A stretch of 32,207 nt of DNA from Planctomycetota bacterium (GCA_020849795.1 JADZFR010000059.1:1-32207), one strand, 5' to 3'. Shown: positions 14,587 to 23,156, counted from the first letter of the stretch. Notes: a model not told the origin generated them from the sequence alone. A program made the numbers and translations.

Positions 14587-15078
14587 CTAGGTGGCCAGCC
14601 GCTCGGGCACGATCACGAACCTGAAGGGCGAGGCCTTGCAGTTGGGGCAGCGGCGCTGCTTGGCGAACTGCTGTCCGTTGGCTCGCATGCGCTTGTTACA
14701 GTTCAGGCACAGCACCTTGACCTCGGTATCGGGCAGAATCGGGTTGCCTTCGACCTCTGTCGCCCGCGGCGGCTTAGGCTCGGATTCTCGGGCGGCGATC
14801 TGCGCCAGCGTGGTGCGCTTGATCGTCTGTTCGCTGGGCCGCGCGCTGCCCGGCGTGTCCCCCACCGGCAAAGCATCCGGCGTGTATTGCGGCTCCAGCA
14901 CTTGTGGCCCGTAGGGTTGCCATGGCTGCGGTTCGGGGCTGGTGCGCCCCAAGCGGCGCACGATCAGCACGATCACGATCACCACAAAAAGCACGAAACA
15001 GACCGCGATGGTCAGCAGCACCACCAGGCCGACAGTCGCCTGCAACGGGTCTGGCGGCTGCTGTTGCGCGAGAAACAT
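14587..15078 (-). CDS. Small membrane protein with a C-terminal zinc ribbon
   Basis: 163 residues. One membrane segment (about 15-42, LVVLLTIAVCFVLFVVIVIVL) with RRLGR after it places the rest in the cytoplasm. A Pro-rich linker (about 48-110) leads to a zinc ribbon with two CxxC knuckles, CLNC and CPNC (about 123-126 and 143-146), separated by a basic loop. The layout is like zinc-ribbon sensors or adaptors fused to membrane anchors. Function unknown. Its ATG at 15078 has a TAACCT box only six bases upstream and no ribosome site, so the transcript is probably leaderless and starts inside the end of the upstream oxygenase gene region. Confidence 0.75.
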   Translation of the reverse strand: MFLAQQQPPDPLQATVGLVVLLTIAVCFVLFVVIVIVLIVRRLGRTSPEPQPWQPYGPQVLEPQYTPDALPVGDTPGSARPSEQTIKRTTLAQIAARESEPKPPRATEVEGNPILPDTEVKVLCLNCNKRMRANGQQFAKQRRCPNCKASPFRFVIVPERLAT

Positions 15079-15084
15079 GAATGC

Positions 15085-15112
15085 AGGTTAGCGGACGATT
15101 ACCCGTTCACAA
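15085..15112 (-). promoter_or_regulatory. Leaderless-type promoter of the zinc-ribbon gene
   Basis: On the minus strand TTGTGA (15107-15112), 16-base spacer, TAACCT (15085-15090), then six bases to ATG 15078. The -35 box lies inside the 3' end of the oxygenase gene. Confidence 0.4.
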
Positions 15113-16190
15113 GCGCCGCCAGCAACCGGTGAAAGTGGTGGGTGCCAGTTTCGCGCGCCGGTGAGTAGCGGCCCTGCTTGTAGAAGCGGCCTTTCAGGCC
15201 GGCTTGCACGGCTTCTACGATTGCTTCGTCTTCCAGCTCGACGCGGTGCAGGTCGGCACCGGCGCCCTGCGCCAGCTTTGATGCATCATGCACGTAGCTT
15301 AGAAACCGAACGCGGGTGAGTTCGGGGCCCTTCGGCTCGATCACGTTGACGCTCAAACCCCACGGGTAGAAGTTCAGCATCGTGCACGGGAACAGCCAGA
15401 AGTACCACGCCGCCACGCGCCGGCCGTGGTCGGGGTGGCTTGGCGGGGGCGTGAAGCAGGGCTCGCCGGGCTTTGCGATGCCGACTTGCAGCACGCCATG
15501 AGGCAGCAGCTCGGTGGTGTATTCGCCGTAATCAAGCGCAGAGTTCAAGGACGCGTGCACAAATGGCACGTGAAAGCCCTCAAGATAGTTGTCGCAGTAC
15601 AGCGCCCAGTGGGCCTTGACGGTGTAATCGCGGCTGCGATCTGCATCGAGCTTGAACGACTCAACGGGCAGCCAGCCGACGCGTCGCTCAAGCTCGGCGG
15701 TGAGTGCCGCGATGTCGTGGGCGGGCTTCAGCGACACAAAGCGCAAGCCGCGCCATTCGGCGATGTGGGCGAGGGCCAGGTTGTCGCTTTCGGACGGAAA
15801 GTGCTTGCAGCCCTCAAACTCAGGCATGTGTTTGAAAGCGCCATCAAGGGCAAACGTGCGGCCATGGTACCTGCAACGCAGGGACGGCCCGGCTTTACCC
15901 GGCGCTTCTACCAGCACTGTTCCACGATGGGTGCAGACGTTGCTTATGCAGCGCAGCACGCCGCCGTGGTCGCGGGCGAGCAGCAACGGCTCATCCAGGC
16001 TTCCAGGCAGCAGCGTGAATGGCAGCAGGTCGCCGGGCAGGGCGCACGCCCCGCCATCGCCGACAAAGTGCCAGCCGCGTACCAGCACGCGCTCGATCAG
16101 CGCGGCAAACACGGCGGCATCGGTATAGAAGTTCGACGGCGGTGTATGCGCCTGAGTGATGTCGGCATGGATGTCGAGCCGCTGCGCCAT
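15099..16190 (-). CDS. Rieske non-heme iron oxygenase, alpha-subunit type
   Basis: 363 residues. The N-terminal Rieske domain has CTH (Cys86, His88) and CRYH (Cys106, His109). The catalytic domain has the mononuclear iron motif DNYLEGFHVPFVH with His207 and His212; the third, acidic ligand should be in the EDEAIVEAVQAG region near residue 325. The DNYLEGFHVPFVH pattern and length are like choline, carnitine and related quaternary-amine monooxygenases, more than aromatic dioxygenases. An aldehyde dehydrogenase gene ends only three bases upstream, so the two are one operon. A route from an amine or alcohol to an aldehyde and then an acid is plausible; choline to glycine betaine is one candidate, not shown. 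A reductase partner is not adjacent. Confidence 0.85.
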   Translation of the reverse strand: MAQRLDIHADITQAHTPPSNFYTDAAVFAALIERVLVRGWHFVGDGGACALPGDLLPFTLLPGSLDEPLLLARDHGGVLRCISNVCTHRGTVLVEAPGKAGPSLRCRYHGRTFALDGAFKHMPEFEGCKHFPSESDNLALAHIAEWRGLRFVSLKPAHDIAALTAELERRVGWLPVESFKLDADRSRDYTVKAHWALYCDNYLEGFHVPFVHASLNSALDYGEYTTELLPHGVLQVGIAKPGEPCFTPPPSHPDHGRRVAAWYFWLFPCTMLNFYPWGLSVNVIEPKGPELTRVRFLSYVHDASKLAQGAGADLHRVELEDEAIVEAVQAGLKGRFYKQGRYSPARETGTHHFHRLLAALVNG

Positions 16191-16193
16191 GCC

Positions 16194-17645
16194 TTACAAC
16201 TGCACCCAGACGCTCTTCTGCTGCGTCATGGCGTACAATCCCTGAATGCCCATTTCGCGGCCATAGCCGGACTGCTTGTAGCCGCCGTACGGCACCGCGG
16301 AGTCATACCAGTTGTAGCAGTTCACCCACACCGCGCCGGCTTTGATCGCCTTGGCGTAGCGGTGCGCCTTGCTTACGTCGCGCGTCCATACGCCGGCCGC
16401 CAGGCCGTACTCGCTGCTGTTGGCCTTGGCCATCAGCTCGTCGAACTCGCTGAACTTCTGCACCGCCAGCACCGGCCCGAAAATCTCTTCGCGCGCGATG
16501 GCCATTTCCGGCTTTACGTCGGCGAACACGGTCGGCTTTACAAAGTAGCCCTTCTCGCCCATGCGCTCGCCGCCCGCGACCAGGCGGGCGCCTTCGGCCT
16601 TGCCCTTGGCGATGTAGTCCATCGTGGTCTTGAACTGCTCGGCGTTGTTCTGGGGGCCATAGCGCGTTTCGTCGTCCAGCGGGTTCCCGCCTGCCAGCTT
16701 TGCGGTGCGCGAACCCAGTTTCTCGACTACTTCGTCATGCACCTTGTCTTCGACAAACAGCCGTGAGCCCGCGGTGCACACTTCACCCTTGTTGTAGAAA
16801 ATCGCCGCCTGTGCGCCCTTGATGGCGCTGTCAAGCTCGGCGTCGGCAAAGATCACGTTGGGGCTCTTGCCCCCCAGTTCCATGGTCAGCTTCTTCAGTG
16901 TCGGCGCGGCGTCGCGCACCATCTTGACGCCGACACCCGTGCTTCCGGTGAAGCTGATCGCCGCAATCTTGGGGTGCTCGACAATCTGCTGCCCGACCTC
17001 GCTGCCTTTGCCGGGCAGCACACTCACCACGCCCGGCGGAATCTTGGCGGCCTGGATGCACTCGGCCAACAGCAAGGCCGTCAGCGGGGTGGGGTTGGCG
17101 GGCTTCAGGATCACGCAGTTGCCCGCTGCCAGCGCGGGTGCAATCTTGCGCGCAGCCATCAGCAGCGGGAAGTTCCAGGGCGTGATGCCGGCAACGATGC
17201 CCAGCGGTTCGCGCAGCGTGTACACGAACAAGTTGTCATTGACCGGGATCGTTTCGCCCTCAAGGCCACGCAACACGCCGGCGAAGTACTTGAAGTGGTC
17301 GGCGGCCATGGGCACGTCGATGCTGGCGTTTTCACGAATCGGCTTGCCGGCGTCGGCGGCTTCCAGCGCTGCAAACGCGTCACGGCGCTTGCTGATTTCT
17401 TCGCCGACCTTCCAGATCAGGTTGCTTCGCTTTGCCGCCGGCATGGCGGCCCACGCCGGGAATGCGGCTTCGGCGGCGCTGATGGCGGCTTCGAGGTCGG
17501 CTTTGCCGGCCATGGCGATGGGCGCGATCACTTCTTCCGTGGCAGGGTTGATCGAGTTGTAGGTGCGCTTGTCGGTGGCGTCGACAAACTCGCCGTTGAT
17601 GAACAGCCGGGTCGGAAAGTTCTCGGGCAGTGTCGCAATGGCCAT
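16194..17645 (-). CDS. NAD(P)+-dependent aldehyde dehydrogenase
   Basis: 483 residues, normal for the family. Key residues are visible: PWNFP with Asn158, SFTGSTGVG cofactor loop (231-239), catalytic Glu256 in MELGGKSP, catalytic Cys290 in NKGEVCTAG, and the EEIFGPV motif. It oxidises an aldehyde to a carboxylate. It is closest in appearance to the ALDH1/betaine-aldehyde/phenylacetaldehyde group. The aromatic residue typical just before the catalytic Cys loop of betaine aldehyde dehydrogenases (as in FWTNGQICS) is replaced here by FYNKGEVC, so that specificity is uncertain. Start: ATG 17645 with GCGGAGAA upstream. First gene of a two-gene operon with the Rieske oxygenase. Confidence 0.93.
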   Translation of the reverse strand: MAIATLPENFPTRLFINGEFVDATDKRTYNSINPATEEVIAPIAMAGKADLEAAISAAEAAFPAWAAMPAAKRSNLIWKVGEEISKRRDAFAALEAADAGKPIRENASIDVPMAADHFKYFAGVLRGLEGETIPVNDNLFVYTLREPLGIVAGITPWNFPLLMAARKIAPALAAGNCVILKPANPTPLTALLLAECIQAAKIPPGVVSVLPGKGSEVGQQIVEHPKIAAISFTGSTGVGVKMVRDAAPTLKKLTMELGGKSPNVIFADAELDSAIKGAQAAIFYNKGEVCTAGSRLFVEDKVHDEVVEKLGSRTAKLAGGNPLDDETRYGPQNNAEQFKTTMDYIAKGKAEGARLVAGGERMGEKGYFVKPTVFADVKPEMAIAREEIFGPVLAVQKFSEFDELMAKANSSEYGLAAGVWTRDVSKAHRYAKAIKAGAVWVNCYNWYDSAVPYGGYKQSGYGREMGIQGLYAMTQQKSVWVQL

Positions 17646-17685
17646 GGCGTATTCTCCGCTTTCTGTGTCGGTTAACTCCGGCGCG

Positions 17686-17691
17686 AGTCTA
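17686..17691 (-). promoter_or_regulatory. Possible -10 box (TAGACT) for the aldehyde dehydrogenase operon
   Basis: TAGACT on the minus strand, 40 bases before the ATG at 17645, leaving room for the GGAG ribosome site. No convincing -35 box. Confidence 0.35.
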
Positions 17692-17729
17692 TGAGTGGAC
17701 CGGCGTTTTGGAACCCTGTTGCGGCACTC

Positions 17730-18452
17730 TCAGGCGCGTTCGTCGGCGCGCTCCTGCACGGTCTTGGCGAGCACCCGGCGGAAGTAGCGCGGCTCAAGCG
17801 GTGCGCGAGGCAGCCCGGCTGCGTCAGGCCCGTCGGCAAGCTGGCGCGACGCCTGCAACGCAACCGCAGACGGCTTGAGGTTGAAGCCGGCAATGTCCAC
17901 CAGCAGGTACTGGTGGTCAAACTTGCCCTCGTAAGGGGGCACGCCGCTGCCGAACACGATGGCCTGGCGTTGCGCCTGTTCGTGGAGTTTCTCGGGCGCA
18001 ACCAGCAGGTCGCCGGTGGCACGCGCCAGGCGGCCGCTGTCGTACACGATGCGCGCGGTCATCACCTCGTTGCGGCGGGCGTCCAGCACGGGCCACAGCT
18101 CGCGCTTGAGCTCAATGCCGAAGTCGTCGCGCATCACATACTGCACCGCCATGGCATCGAAGCATGGCACGCCGATCACGGGCTTTTCCAGCGCGTAGCC
18201 GATGGTCTGCGCGGCTGCAATGCCGATGCGAAGGCCGGTGTAGCTGCCGGGCCCGACGTTCACGGCGATTACGCCAATGTCCGCGCGTTGAAGCCTGGCG
18301 TCGGCAAGGGCCTTGTCGACGCAACTCATGAGCTCGGCGCCGTGGCGCCGCGGACCGCTTACTTCGGCTTCGGCAATCACTTCGCCGGCGCGCAGGATCG
18401 CCGCACCGCCGCCATCGCCTGAGGTTTCGATTGCCAGAATTGTGGCATCCAT
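17730..18452 (-). CDS. tsaB: tRNA threonylcarbamoyladenosine biosynthesis protein TsaB
   Basis: 240 residues. It opens with ILAIETSGDGGGAAI, the ASKHA-fold start of TsaB, and has GPGSYTGLRIG (about 67-77), the family signature, followed by IGVPCFDAMA. TsaB is the non-catalytic dimerisation partner of TsaD in making the t6A modification at position 37 of ANN-decoding tRNAs. Neither tsaD, tsaE nor rimI is adjacent. Start: ATG 18452 is chosen because the family begins within a few residues of this ILAI strand; an in-frame start at 18524 would add 24 residues of no known domain. The gene lies 90 bases after glmM on the same strand. Confidence 0.9.
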   Translation of the reverse strand: MDATILAIETSGDGGGAAILRAGEVIAEAEVSGPRRHGAELMSCVDKALADARLQRADIGVIAVNVGPGSYTGLRIGIAAAQTIGYALEKPVIGVPCFDAMAVQYVMRDDFGIELKRELWPVLDARRNEVMTARIVYDSGRLARATGDLLVAPEKLHEQAQRQAIVFGSGVPPYEGKFDHQYLLVDIAGFNLKPSAVALQASRQLADGPDAAGLPRAPLEPRYFRRVLAKTVQERADERA

Positions 18453-18542
18453 GATTGCCAGCCCGGCCGCACGGCCAGTGGTTGTGTCCCGGGTGAGCGT
18501 TTCTGTTGCTGATTCCCCCCACACTGCGGTTGGGGCTGACTG

Positions 18543-20162
18543 TTAACCAAGGTCCTTCTTCGCCGCCGCAGCCAGCGCCTTGCTTACTTTGTCGAGTGTG
18601 GCCTGGTCTTCGGCCTCAACCATGATGCGGAGCAGCGGCTCAGTTCCCGAGTAGCGAACGTTGATGCGGCCGCGCTGGCCCAATGCGCGCTCATGCTCGC
18701 CGCAAAGCTTGTTCAGGGTCTTGAGCGTGCCCAGCGGCGGCTTGGCCTGCGTGCGGACATTCACGATCGTCTGCGGAAACTTGTTCACGCCGCTGCAAAG
18801 GTCAGAGAGCGACTTGCCGGTATCGAGCATTACTTCAATCACGCGCAGCGCGGTGTACAAACCGTCGCCGGTCAGGTGCCCCTCGTCGCGAATGATGATG
18901 TGGCCGCTCTGTTCGCCGCCGAGTACCGCACCGTGCTTTGCCATGGCCTCGGCCACGTACTTGTCGCCAACATCGGTCAGCACCAGCTTGATGCCCTGGC
19001 TGGCCAGTGCGCGCTGCAGCCCGAGGTTGGCCATGCTGGTGGTGACCACGGTGTCGTTTTTCAGCACGCCTCGCGCGCGCATGTCCGTCGCCAGCAGCGC
19101 GAGCATGAAGTCGCCATCGCGCACCACGCCCTTTTCGTCGATCAGGATGCAGCGGTCGCCGTCGCCATCAAAGCACACACCGATGTCGGCCTTGAGCTCA
19201 CGCACCGCCGTGGCGCAACCAGCCGGATACAGGCTGCCGCAGTTGTCGTTGATCAGGTGGTGCGTGTCTGGCTGGGTCGGCGAAGCCGCATTCATGAAGT
19301 AGATGTCCAGCGCGTTGTCGGCTGCTTCACCGCCCGCCTGCAGGCTGGCGCCGACGCGAAACTCGGGCACGGTACGACCGAACGCCAGGCTGTGTGCCAG
19401 GCGCGAAACGACCTGCAGGTCAATGCTGCGCGCGCCGAAGGCGGCGTCAAACACCACGCCCAGCGGGCGTTTGCGCAGGCTGGCGAAGCTCTTGCGGAAC
19501 GTCTTGACGATATAGTCTTCGTAATTGCGCTCACGGCCCAGTTGCAGCCACCCGTGCCGACCATCGGTTGCGGCATCGCCCTGCGCCTTGCCCCCGAGCA
19601 CGGCTTGCTCGAGTTTGCGCTCAATGGCCTCGGGAAGCTTCAGGCCGTCTTTGCCGAAGATCTTGATGCCGTTGTCGGACGCCGGGTTGTGGCTGGCGGT
19701 CACGCTGACACCCGCCGAGAACGGCCCGTGCCCGGTAAGGAAAGAAACTTCAGGTGTGCTCATCATGCCGGGCCAGTGCACATCGCAGCACTCGGCGATC
19801 AATCCGGCAGCCAGTGCCGTGCCGACCATGTCGGCAGATGGCCGGGGGTCAACGCCCAGCAGGACCATCGGGCGCGCATCCGGCGCGGCATTGGCCGTCA
19901 GCCACGCGCCAAGTGCGCGGCCAAGCGCCAGTATGTTATGCGGCGCCAGCGGTCCCACGCCCGCCTGCGCACGAATGCCATCCGTGCCGAACAGCCGCTG
20001 CGGAAGCGCCGAACTGCCCGACGCCGGCCGACGCGCGCTCTGGGCGGCCTTCTTCACGCGCGCCTTGGCCGGTGCTTTTCGGCTTTTGGTCGTGGGCTTT
20101 TTCTTTGCGCGCTTGGCCAATTTGTCCTCTGTTCGCTGCGGAGTTTGCGTGCCTTGGGGCAT
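18543..20162 (-). CDS. glmM: Phosphoglucosamine mutase (GlmM) with a basic N-terminal extension
   Basis: 539 residues against about 445 for the family. The enzyme core starts near residue 56 with RLFGTDGIR. The phosphoserine loop is TASHNP (Ser157), the magnesium loop is DGDGDR (332-337), the sugar-binding GEQSGH is at 416-421, and the phosphate-binding YSGTEPLLRI near 504. It converts glucosamine-6-phosphate to glucosamine-1-phosphate for peptidoglycan and lipopolysaccharide precursors. A phosphomannomutase role is less likely given LFGTDGIR and GEQSGH. The first 55 residues are Lys/Ala/Arg/Pro-rich (KAPAKARVKKAA), like histone H1 tails, and unusual for this enzyme. About 25 extra residues also lie near 285-315. 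Start ATG 20162; a longer frame to 20228 would run into the upstream gene. Confidence 0.9.
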   Translation of the reverse strand: MPQGTQTPQRTEDKLAKRAKKKPTTKSRKAPAKARVKKAAQSARRPASGSSALPQRLFGTDGIRAQAGVGPLAPHNILALGRALGAWLTANAAPDARPMVLLGVDPRPSADMVGTALAAGLIAECCDVHWPGMMSTPEVSFLTGHGPFSAGVSVTASHNPASDNGIKIFGKDGLKLPEAIERKLEQAVLGGKAQGDAATDGRHGWLQLGRERNYEDYIVKTFRKSFASLRKRPLGVVFDAAFGARSIDLQVVSRLAHSLAFGRTVPEFRVGASLQAGGEAADNALDIYFMNAASPTQPDTHHLINDNCGSLYPAGCATAVRELKADIGVCFDGDGDRCILIDEKGVVRDGDFMLALLATDMRARGVLKNDTVVTTSMANLGLQRALASQGIKLVLTDVGDKYVAEAMAKHGAVLGGEQSGHIIIRDEGHLTGDGLYTALRVIEVMLDTGKSLSDLCSGVNKFPQTIVNVRTQAKPPLGTLKTLNKLCGEHERALGQRGRINVRYSGTEPLLRIMVEAEDQATLDKVSKALAAAAKKDLG

Positions 20163-20185
20163 GGAATCAAGGCGTGCCGGGCAAG

Positions 20186-21643
20186 TTACTCGCGCTGAGG
20201 CCGCGATGCCGGCACGCGGATCACCCATTCATCGGGGCCGGCGTCCGCGTCTTCACGGGGGTCAACGCAGGTCACGACTGCAATCTTGAGGTCGGGCATC
20301 AGCGCCGCCAGTTTCTCGGGCACACCCAGCCCGCCGGCGCTATGGAAGTTGCCGTTGATGTGCACCACGCGCGCACCCTTGTTGGCTTTCAGCCAGTTGG
20401 CGACGCTTTCGGCCATCGTGTCGTCCTTGAAACTCTGCGAAGCGTACATGTTTTCGAGGCGCTGGTTGTGGCCGTCGGCCCCACCCATCTGCTTCATGAA
20501 CTTGTCGCGGTATGCGCCGGGTGCCGCGTGCAGTGCGGTTGCGCACCATGACTTTTCCTCGTCCGTGAATTTCTCGACCACCTCCGGGCCTTCCTTGAAG
20601 ACGCGGCTGGCAAGACGGCGCGGGATGTTGCCTGCGATCACGGGCACCTTGTTCTCGCGGCACAGCTCTACTTGCGGCCGGTAGTCGGCATAGTTGGGCC
20701 AAGGCCGCGAGTCTTTCAAGAATGCCGCCTCGTCAATCTTGCCCGTGAGGTACTTGTCCAGGACGGGCTGCACGTCGCGCTCAAACTGCTCGGTGGCCAG
20801 CGCCAGTTTGCGCTTGTCGGCGACATACCAGCGCAGCATCTCAAGCTGCACGCGATGCGCGCCGGGGTTGCCGTGAAGCTCGCCGACAAACACCACGTCA
20901 AAACCCTTCAGCTTCTCGGCCAGGTCCCGGGCGCCGACGGTGGACAGCAAGCCGTCCTGCAACACCGTGTAGCCGCGGGTGTGGCTGCGCAACTCGGCGA
21001 TGCGTTCACCCAGGTTGTCAAAGTGCCGGTCGCTGAACACGACGCGCGCCGACTTTCCCCAGGGCCCCAGCGCGGCAACGAGTTGCGATTCCTCGCTCAC
21101 GCCCTCATTGCCTGAACGCGGGTGCAGCAACACGTCAACGCCCAGCGAGTGCTCGAGGTCGGACGCAACCTTGATGTCCCCCACCGGAGGATCGATCAGC
21201 ATCAGGCCCTCCACGCCCGTGCCCGGCGCCGACACCACCTGCACCGCGAGCGGGCAAGTTTCGAAGGCACCCACCAGCACCACGCGCGTGAAGTTTCGGC
21301 TCAGGGCTGTACCGGAGATTACGGCGCGCAGTGCCGACCGGGCCGCCACAGCGCGCACCGCAAGCTGCTCGGCCGGAGTGGCAACTACATTCTCTTTCAG
21401 GTTGCTCTCGATCACGGCCACTGACGTGGTGTCGTCGCACGACTCGCGCAGTTGCTTCAACATCTTTTTTGCGCCGACACTCTCGGGCGCCAAACCGACC
21501 CATAGTTCGCGCGCGTAGCCGGCTTTCAGGTATTTGGCCTCGCCGGTAGCGATGTCGCTTCCACGAACAGCCGTCGGCTCTTCCTGTGCCAGTACCGTAG
21601 TCAGGGCGAGCATCAGGATCGCCATGGTGCATAGAATGCGCAT
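20186..21643 (-). CDS. Exported ChaN/DUF399-like (haem-binding uptake) family protein with an extra N-terminal domain
   Basis: 485 residues. The signal peptide is MRILCTMAILMLALTTVLA, cleaved near AQ-EEP (residue 20). The C-terminal half (about 235-465) carries the marks of the ChaN-like family (Cofac_haem_bdg): FVGELHGNPGAHRVQLEMLRW, a run around LATEQFERDVQPVLDKYL, the PWPNYADYRP segment, PVIAGNIPRRLA, and HINGNFHS. The known member ChaN binds haem iron, suggesting an iron or haem role here. The first 200 mature residues look alpha/beta but match nothing I know, so the function of the whole is uncertain. Start: ATG 21643 with CGGAGAA upstream; an in-frame start at 21712 lies before the signal peptide. 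A hairpin separates it from the FecR-like gene upstream. Confidence 0.8.
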   Translation of the reverse strand: MRILCTMAILMLALTTVLAQEEPTAVRGSDIATGEAKYLKAGYARELWVGLAPESVGAKKMLKQLRESCDDTTSVAVIESNLKENVVATPAEQLAVRAVAARSALRAVISGTALSRNFTRVVLVGAFETCPLAVQVVSAPGTGVEGLMLIDPPVGDIKVASDLEHSLGVDVLLHPRSGNEGVSEESQLVAALGPWGKSARVVFSDRHFDNLGERIAELRSHTRGYTVLQDGLLSTVGARDLAEKLKGFDVVFVGELHGNPGAHRVQLEMLRWYVADKRKLALATEQFERDVQPVLDKYLTGKIDEAAFLKDSRPWPNYADYRPQVELCRENKVPVIAGNIPRRLASRVFKEGPEVVEKFTDEEKSWCATALHAAPGAYRDKFMKQMGGADGHNQRLENMYASQSFKDDTMAESVANWLKANKGARVVHINGNFHSAGGLGVPEKLAALMPDLKIAVVTCVDPREDADAGPDEWVIRVPASRPQRE

Positions 21644-21671
21644 AAGTTTCTCCGGTACTGACCATAGAAAT

Positions 21672-21703
21672 GCGACGCCCGCGGCGAAAGCCGCGGGCGT
21701 CGC
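21672..21703 (-). terminator. Strong hairpin after the FecR-like gene
   Basis: GCGACGCCCGCGGC (21672-21685) and GCCGCGGGCGTCGC (21690-21703) form a perfect 14-bp stem with a GAAA loop on the plus strand. On the minus strand the tail is ATTTCTATGG, so the U-tract is weak; it may act as terminator or as an mRNA-stabilising hairpin inside an operon with the next gene. Confidence 0.65.
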
Positions 21704-21716
21704 GAGCAGCATACAG

Positions 21717-23075
21717 TTACTTGGCGACGCTTGAGTGCGGGACGAAGACGCGAATCACAGAACCCTCAAGTTGAAACTCGGCGCCGCTGGAAAGCAGCCC
21801 GACCAGGCGGCCCATGCGCCCGCCCGGCAGCGGAAAGTTGAAGGCCGGCCCATCCAGAACAAAGATGCGCTCGGCGCCGGCCGGCAGCACCAGGCGGTCA
21901 GGATGAATCACGCTACCCGCCGGCAGTGTGGCTTCGCCGGTAGAGACATCGCGCAACTTGCCGTCCACCACGGCGTTGCCCATGCCGCGCGCCCAGATGC
22001 ACGAGCGTTCGGGCCGCGTTTCGTTGGTGATCGTGCGGTCGTGGGTAAACGAAATGCTGGCCGGCACATCCATCGACTGGGTCCCGCTGCTGACCTGGGC
22101 GCTGCCCTGCAACAGGTTCAGGCTTAGTACTTCGACCTGCTCAGTGTCGCCGACCCGGTGCGTGGTGCCCGCCTCATACAGCAGGTACTTGCCTTCGCGC
22201 TTCACGCCATACTGCGCGGCTGCTTCGACGAAGCTGCGCACGAAGCCCTCGCCGTCCAGCTGCGTGCCGAAGAACGTGACGCGCTGGCGCTTTACGGCTT
22301 CGGGCAACAGCGACGCATCCAGCACAATGCCGTAGGCCTCGCTGGCATGCGGCAGTACGTCTGCAATTGAAGTGCGCTGGATTTCCACGACAGCGCCGCC
22401 ATCCACGATGCGTGCATGTTCGCGATCGTAATCGAGCGACAGCACTGTGCCGGTGGCCATCGTCACGCGGCGGCCGCCAACATCCACGGTAGACGGAGCG
22501 CGGGCGGCATCCACCACCACCCGGCCTCGGTCAACCTGCACCGTCGGCGCCTGGTTCGGCCCATTGCTCAGCAGGCGCACAGCCGCGCCACCATCCAGCA
22601 GAATCTCGCCGGTCGCCAGCTTCACGCGCACGGGGCTTCCGATGCCGGCTTCAACCAGTTGATCGCTGGTCAGAATGTGGCTGCTGCCATCGGCGCCAAT
22701 CACCGTCCCGACACTCGGTGCCGGTCCATCCGGGATGTAATGCACCGCATAGCCGACCAGCAGCACAAACAGCGCCGCGGCGGCGATGCGCGGCAGATAG
22801 ATGTTCACAAACGTCTTCACGGTAATCACGCGCGCAAGCTGGACGGCTTCCGGGCTGCTGTGGAATCCGCGCACGGCATTCATCACGCGGTCAACGGCCG
22901 CCTGCGGGATGTCGTCATCGGGCAGGTTGCGGATGGCCGCGATCTGCCGCTCAAGGCTGTCGCGCTGGCCCTGCAACGCGGCGTCGCCGGCAATGCGGGC
23001 TTGCAACGCGGGCGCGTCTTCCGGGGCGATGTCGCCCAGCAGCAGCGCAATCAGTTTTTCACGTTCGCGTTCCAT
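21717..23075 (-). CDS. FecR-like single-pass membrane protein, putative ECF regulator
   Basis: 452 residues. The cytoplasmic part (1-95) is helical and charged (REREKLIALLLGDIAPEDAPALQARI), as in anti-sigma N-termini, but shows no zinc motif. One membrane segment (about 96-114) is followed by a periplasmic domain with FecR-type repeats at about 145-240: VRVKLATGEILLDGGAAVRLL, VDRGRVVVDAA, and VTMATGTVLSLDYD. A second beta-rich region (270-450) ends in VFVPHSSVAK. FecR proteins pass an outside signal to a sigma factor; an ECF sigma gene lies 81 bases upstream on the same strand, so this is the likely pair. No TonB-dependent receptor is near. Start: ATG 23075 with CAGGAACA upstream. Confidence 0.8.
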   Translation of the reverse strand: MEREREKLIALLLGDIAPEDAPALQARIAGDAALQGQRDSLERQIAAIRNLPDDDIPQAAVDRVMNAVRGFHSSPEAVQLARVITVKTFVNIYLPRIAAAALFVLLVGYAVHYIPDGPAPSVGTVIGADGSSHILTSDQLVEAGIGSPVRVKLATGEILLDGGAAVRLLSNGPNQAPTVQVDRGRVVVDAARAPSTVDVGGRRVTMATGTVLSLDYDREHARIVDGGAVVEIQRTSIADVLPHASEAYGIVLDASLLPEAVKRQRVTFFGTQLDGEGFVRSFVEAAAQYGVKREGKYLLYEAGTTHRVGDTEQVEVLSLNLLQGSAQVSSGTQSMDVPASISFTHDRTITNETRPERSCIWARGMGNAVVDGKLRDVSTGEATLPAGSVIHPDRLVLPAGAERIFVLDGPAFNFPLPGGRMGRLVGLLSSGAEFQLEGSVIRVFVPHSSVAK

Positions 23076-23156
23076 TTTGTTCCTGACTACCCCGCCTGAT
23101 GAAACGACCCGGCTGGCAATCTGTTGGCGATAGTTTGGGCAAACTCTCCGCCTTTT

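Noticed and set aside
16194..17645. Naming the aldehyde dehydrogenase betB
   Set aside because: Family motifs are general and a residue expected for betaine aldehyde is not present; no choline transporter or regulator gene lies nearby.
18693..20198. Long plus-strand frame opposite glmM
   Set aside because: It mirrors the codon bias of glmM, has no domain match and overlaps a well-supported gene. Similar long shadows lie opposite the oxygenase and aldehyde dehydrogenase genes.
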